In this document: one piece after another, positions 7,625-10,791 of the stretch
How positions within the stretch are numbered: the first letter of the stretch is position 1
Layout: the number at the start of each line of letters is the position of its first letter
NCBI GenBank assembly: GCA_033085395.1
Contig: JANQBS010000628.1
Location: 1-10,791, forward strand
Length of the DNA: 10,791 bases
DNA from: Xanthoparmelia taractica
Lineage: Eukaryota > Ascomycota > Lecanoromycetes > Lecanorales > Parmeliaceae
Reading direction: 5' to 3'
The notes under the pieces: generated by a model
Database searches by the model: none
The model's input: the letters and a program-made list of their open reading frames with translations, nothing else
What the model was told of the DNA's origin: nothing
Made by a program: the position numbers and the translations under genes

Positions 7625-8207
7625 GTAATAGAGTAAATAAGATATAAGGGAAAAAGAAATTAAAAGAGATTATGAAGTTTAACTTATATATTCGACGTTA
7701 GCGATTCGCGATTTAAATAAATATAGTTATTAGCTATAATATTTATATAGTATTTAGCGATTAATTTATTACTAGTTTTATTTACTAATAATACAATACT
7801 ACTTTAACGATTATCGTATTATAATATATATAATTATAGATTTTATCTTATTATAGATTAAAAATATAGCTTAATTAAGATACGAAAATATTTATAGAAG
7901 TTAACGATAATAATAAGTGAATTCATATATTTTCTTTTGCGATACTCGAGAATATTTTTATATATATTACTATTAATATAGAAGATATATATATAAATAT
8001 TTTAAAGCAACGAGAGTTTCTTTTTTAAAAAATATTAATTCTTAAATTATATATTCTATAATCGAGTTTATTATATTAAAATAAATATATAAATATAAGC
8101 TTAAATACATAAGAGCGCTTTTATTATATACGTATTTAATAGAGACGTTTAATAATAATAAAAGTATTTTCTCTTTAGAATCGTTTTGTAATAGCAAAGG
8201 GAGTATA
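7625..8207. other. AT-rich spacer with no recognisable gene
   Basis: The roughly 580 bases between the right LTR and the inverted LTR are extremely AT-rich, with many TA steps. I read both strands and found no retroelement motif, no RNA gene and no repeat of other parts of the window. It may be a heavily mutated 5' piece of the neighbouring copia element or older transposon debris, but nothing visible decides this. Confidence 0.5.
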
Positions 8208-8675
8208 TAGTTAGTTGGGTGTGTAAGTCTTGTTTTTTCTAAGTTGAAAAAGTCTGTCTAAGTCAGCTAGCCAAGCACTTGCCTTAGCCGATGTCTTGAT
8301 TAATTTATTGACTTAACAAGTGCGTTTTCGTGATAGCATTCTTCGAAATAGAAGAAAAGCGAGCGATCTCGCTTGCTATTATATACATATTGAAGTATAT
8401 AGAAAAACCTTATTAATTAAGCAAATTCGTTAATAATAGTATATTAAAATTAACGGGAAGTTAGTGATAGTGAGATCTTTTCGACGATTAAATTATATAG
8501 TTAGAATATTAGTTAGTATATAAATACCGAGTAGTAAATTAATAATAACAGTTACTTAATATTTATATAAACGTTATCGAGTTGAGGAGAATTATTTTTC
8601 GATCGATAATACTCGTTAAACGTTTAAATATAGCGATAAGGTGAGTAGGTGTAGTGTGAGTGCTATTTAGGTGTA
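8208..8675 (-). repeat. Inverted LTR of the same gypsy family (solo LTR or fragment)
   Basis: The reverse complement aligns with the right LTR: shared blocks include TATTTAAACG, CTCGATAACG, AAGCGAG...CTCGCTTTTCTTCTATTTCG, AATGCTATCACG and CAAGTGCTTGGCT. It is shorter (about 468 versus 542) and more diverged, so it comes from an independent insertion. No internal gypsy sequence adjoins it, so it is a solo LTR or a remnant. Its high-coordinate end abuts the copia coding remnant. Bases GTATA (8203-8207) and GTATC (8676-8680) flank it and could be an imperfect target-site duplication, but this is weak. Confidence 0.8.
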
Positions 8676-8677
8676 GT

Positions 8678-9877
8678 ATCGTATTCTTATACGATAAAGT
8701 TTAAGAGATTATCTATATATTTTAACTTATCGAATTTATAATTAAAGATTATAAGTATAAGATATATAAGCTTATTAAGATACTCTATAATTTAAAGTAA
8801 TCGTTTAAAGTTTAATATAATACTCTAATTATCTACTTAAAGAAATTAAGTTTCAAGTCTATCGCTATTAATCTTTTAATATTTATTAACGATATTATTA
8901 TTATCGTTATTTATATAAATAATATTCTTCTCGCTAATTTTAATAAGACGAATATTTAAATTATTAAAAATAAGCTTAATAAAAAGTTTAAGATAACTAA
9001 TTTAGATTCGTATATTTATTATCTCGATATATTAGTTATTAAAGATTATATTAATTATATTCTTCGTCTTAGATAGAAGAATTATATCAAGAAATTTCTA
9101 AAAGAGTATAATATATTAAGTTTAGCGCTAGTCCCCACGTCTATAACTAGCAACAAATTCTATATCGTTAATAATAACTTCGTGATTATCGAAAAGAATC
9201 TGCTTATCTATTAGTCCGCTATTGGATCTCTTATATACGCTATACTAAATACTCGACTCGATATTATATACGTTGTTTTAATAGTCTCTTAGTATAATTT
9301 AAATTTTAATAAATCTTATTAAAAGATTATTAAACGAATCTTTCGATATCTCAACGATATTAAGAACTAATAGCTTATATTTAGAAAAGATCTAAAGTCG
9401 CTTATTAATTACACAGACACGAATTAAGCGGAAGATTAAAATATTTAACGTTTTACTTTAAGATACGTCTTTAATATAGATAATATAACTATTAATTAAT
9501 CTTTAAAGCGTTAATTTACGATCGCTTTTTCGATTTATAAAGTCGAATATATTGATTAAACTTAGATTATAAAGAAGATAGTCTAATTACGAGGACTTTT
9601 GAATTAACTTAATTCTAGTGTTAAATGCGCCTAAGCGATTATTATTTACTACGATAATTAAGGTGTTATAGTATTAGCTAAGAATTCTTAATTTTATGCT
9701 CGCATTAAGTATATCGATATTTAATATTATTACGTGCGAAAATAAGTTATCGCCGATATTATTACTCTCGAGTATATATTAACTAATAATTAGATAGCTA
9801 ATAAACTTATTAAGAGTCTTTGTAAAGACAAATTCGAGTTATTTCGATTTCTAATCGAGCTGAAATATCGGCCGTAA
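8678..9877 (+). pseudogene. Ty1/copia pol remnant: C-terminal half of reverse transcriptase plus RNase H
   Basis: One phase runs about 400 codons to a TAA at 9875-9877 with no frameshift but many stops. RT landmarks are Leu-Tyr-Asn-Leu-Lys-stop-Ser (8783-8803; Leu-Tyr-Gly-Leu-Lys-Gln is the copia hallmark) and Tyr-Ile-Asn-Asn (8912-8923) where copia RT has Tyr-Val-Asp-Asp. A Gly-Ser-Leu-Ile-Tyr-Ala segment starts near 9224. RNase H landmarks are Tyr-Thr-Asp (9410-9418) followed by stop-Ala-Glu-Asp where Trp-Ala-Gly-Asp fits, then Tyr-Tyr-Asp-Asn-stop-Gly, Lys-Tyr-Ile-Asp-Ile, and a final Leu-Cys-Lys-Asp-Lys-Phe-Glu-Leu-Phe. Gag, protease, integrase and the start of RT are missing; the left edge is at the inverted LTR. 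Confidence 0.9.
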
Positions 9878-9887
9878 TCCTATCTAT

Positions 9888-9894
9888 AGGGGAG
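9888..9894 (+). promoter_or_regulatory. Polypurine tract of the copia element
   Basis: AGGGGAG lies 11 bases after the pol stop and just before a TG that can open an LTR. This is the standard 3' layout of Ty1/copia elements. Confidence 0.55.
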
Positions 9895-9898
9895 CTTC

Positions 9899-10020
9899 TG
9901 CCAGAGAAGCACTGGCGCCTTACTATTATCTTATATATCTATATCATAAGGCATATCGCCTTAATATATATTACAATTAGTTACTACTATCAAGTACCAG
10001 TATTCTAAACGATCTTCACA
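9899..10020 (+). repeat. Probable 3' LTR of the copia element
   Basis: The tract opens TGCCAGAGAAGCACTGG directly after the polypurine tract and can end in CA at 10018 or 10020. At about 120 bases it is short, but copia LTRs can be. It keeps CA and TG steps that the adjoining pol has lost, so it is much less RIP-altered. No second copy is in the window to fix the ends. Confidence 0.5.
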
Positions 10021-10387
10021 GGGCCTTGCAATCGATCGTATACACATCGGAGACTTATATTTCAATCATATCACTTATTATCCTCATATATATTTTCCGA
10101 TCTTAATTCGATAAAAATCTAATATACATTAATTAAACGAGAAATTTTTATTTTTAAAAACCGTTATTTGATAAAAAGTGGAAAATTTATATAGAATTAT
10201 AAGACGAACATAAGCATATATTCTTTTCACTGCTGCTACCCTGCGTTCGCTTCTCATAATAAATATATTAGCTTTACGATAACTATTCGATATTCGAGCC
10301 ATAGTCTTTAAATCTCGTATTTTAAGTAGAGGGTCGATAGCGTGCGAAGGGGAGTATTGAAAGTTGAATCGCGTGCTTACGTGATAT
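10021..10387. other. Less mutated stretch of unknown nature, with an 87-codon open phase on the minus strand
   Basis: This segment is between the copia LTR and the island of palindromes. It contains less altered sequence, such as GGGCCTTGCAATCG near 10021 and CTGCTGCTACC near 10230. The minus strand is open from an ATG at 10392 to 10129 (87 codons). That product is basic, with no motif, membrane segment or family I recognise. It could be the remainder of the second gypsy element's LTR, an unrelated repeat, or chance; an LTR seems most likely because the inferred LTR start at 10497 reads toward it. Confidence 0.3.
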
Positions 10388-10419
10388 GCCAAGGCTTGGC
10401 AAACGCTAAGTCACGTGAC
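10388..10419. repeat. Palindromes in a GC-rich island: GCCAAGGCTTGGC and GTCACGTGAC
   Basis: GCCAAG-G-CTTGGC (10388-10400) is an inverted repeat with a one-base centre, and GTCACGTGAC (10410-10419) is a perfect 10-bp palindrome around CACGTG. CACGTG is the core bound by many fungal bHLH factors. Its place in a likely LTR would suit a promoter element, but function is inferred only. Confidence 0.45.
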
Positions 10420-10452
10420 CTCACTTAGATAGATCGCACTTATCTTTATAGC

Positions 10453-10478
10453 ACACTTAGAATAATATAACTAAGTGT
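10453..10478. repeat. Hairpin-forming inverted repeat ACACTTAG / CTAAGTGT
   Basis: The arms 10453-10460 and 10471-10478 are perfectly complementary over 8 bases, with a 10-base AT loop. CACTTAG also occurs singly nearby (about 10422), so the motif is reiterated in this likely LTR. Confidence 0.55.
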
Positions 10479-10558
10479 TCTATCTTATATTTTGACATAT
10501 TGCTATGATATTAAGTGTATTTTCTTAAATACTTCTTACTTGAGTATAGATATTTAAT

Positions 10559-10791
10559 TTATAAAGACATTAATGAAGTAGCGATATTATGCTTTCTGGG
10601 ACGATCTCTTTCTTTTGCGGGTAAGTTTAACTAAAAAGACGAAGCTCGAATTCTAGCTACTTTCTCCTTATATTTCTTTATCAACTTAAAAGCATTATTG
10701 AGATTCTTAATATTATATTACTAATTATATTACTAATTATATTACTAATTATATTACTAATTATATTACTAATTATATTACTAATTATATT
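10559..10791 (-). pseudogene. 3' end of a second gypsy gag-pol (chromodomain and basic tail), inverted and running off the window
   Basis: The reverse complement matches the end of the first gag-pol (about 6881-7078): the chromodomain turn, Asn-Leu/Ile helix, Lys-Lys-Tyr-x-Glu-Lys, Arg-Ile-Arg-Ala, and the tail CATAATATCGCTACTTCA. It stays in phase to a TAA at 10559-10561. Between the conserved Arg-Ile-Arg-Ala and the tail it has 12 fewer codons (36 bases), an in-frame difference. The 3' flank differs from the first element. The 5' side is occupied by a 12-bp tandem array that runs off the window, so the rest of this element, if present, lies beyond 10791. Confidence 0.85.
10713..10791 (-). 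repeat. 12-bp minisatellite derived from chromodomain codons
   Basis: TTATATTACTAA repeats with an exact period of 12 for about 6.6 copies without a mismatch and continues to the window edge. Its reverse complement, TTAGTAATATAA, occurs exactly once in the first gag-pol at 6883-6894, in the chromodomain. In phase each unit reads TAG TAA TAT AAT, so the array expands four codons of the second element. Confidence 0.92.

Larger units (their letters stand above)
10388..10497 (-). repeat. Candidate start of the 3' LTR of the second, inverted gypsy element
   Basis: Read on the minus strand, an LTR-like TGTCAAAATA opens at 10497, about 60 bases beyond the stop of the inverted gag-pol. The first element's LTR opens TATCAAAC, which is similar. 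The rest differs from that LTR, so the second element would be a different family with related pol. The other end is not identified. The tract holds several palindromes, listed separately. Confidence 0.4.

Noticed and set aside
7625..8207. Copia integrase or early RT coding in the AT-rich spacer
   Set aside because: I tried reading both strands and found no motif such as the RT Lys-Gly or the integrase acids. Any resemblance depended on choosing convenient frames.
1..10791. CRISPR array, tRNA, rRNA or bacterial operon
   Set aside because: The repeats present are LTRs, head-to-tail minisatellites without spacers, or small palindromes. No tRNA cloverleaf, rRNA motif or ribosome binding site pattern was seen, and the gene content is eukaryotic retrotransposon.

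Overview
The window looks like a gene-free, very AT-rich heterochromatic block of a filamentous ascomycete (Pezizomycotina) genome. It is built from decayed LTR retrotransposons. Most coding tracts are riddled with in-frame stops, yet their reading phase is intact. The stops fall largely where glutamine (CAA/CAG) or tryptophan (TGG) codons are expected, CpA is depleted in favour of TpA, and several catalytic Asp codons read as Asn. This C-to-T / G-to-A pattern on both strands is the signature of repeat-induced point mutation (RIP). The species cannot be named from this sequence.

Layout. Positions 1-7624 hold a nearly complete Ty3/gypsy chromovirus on the + strand: the last 105 bases of its left LTR (the rest lies outside the window), a leader of about 650 bases with 32-bp tandem repeats, one continuous gag-pol phase (about 764-7078), a polypurine tract, and a complete right LTR (7083-7624). 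The gag-pol reads in order: Gag, a glutamine-rich tract, a Cys/His finger, aspartic protease, reverse transcriptase, RNase H, integrase and a C-terminal chromodomain. Positions 7625-8207 are AT-rich with nothing recognised. Positions 8208-8675 are an inverted, diverged LTR of the same family. Positions 8676 to about 10020 are the 3' part of a Ty1/copia element (second half of RT, RNase H, polypurine tract, probable short LTR). From about 10021 to the end there is a less mutated, partly unexplained stretch, then the 3' end of a second, inverted gypsy chromovirus. That copy carries a 12-bp minisatellite that appears to have grown out of four chromodomain codons.

How the parts relate. Gag-pol once encoded everything needed for autonomous retrotransposition, and a chromodomain of this kind is expected to steer integration toward methylated-histone heterochromatin, which fits the nested, inverted arrangement. 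Nothing here should now make an active protein: RT, RNase H and integrase have each lost catalytic acids, and every coding tract has stops. No host gene, tRNA, rRNA, CRISPR array or bacterial-type feature was found. I see no new functional system; the points of interest are evolutionary: RIP without frameshifts, one-directional LTR divergence, and a minisatellite born inside a chromodomain.
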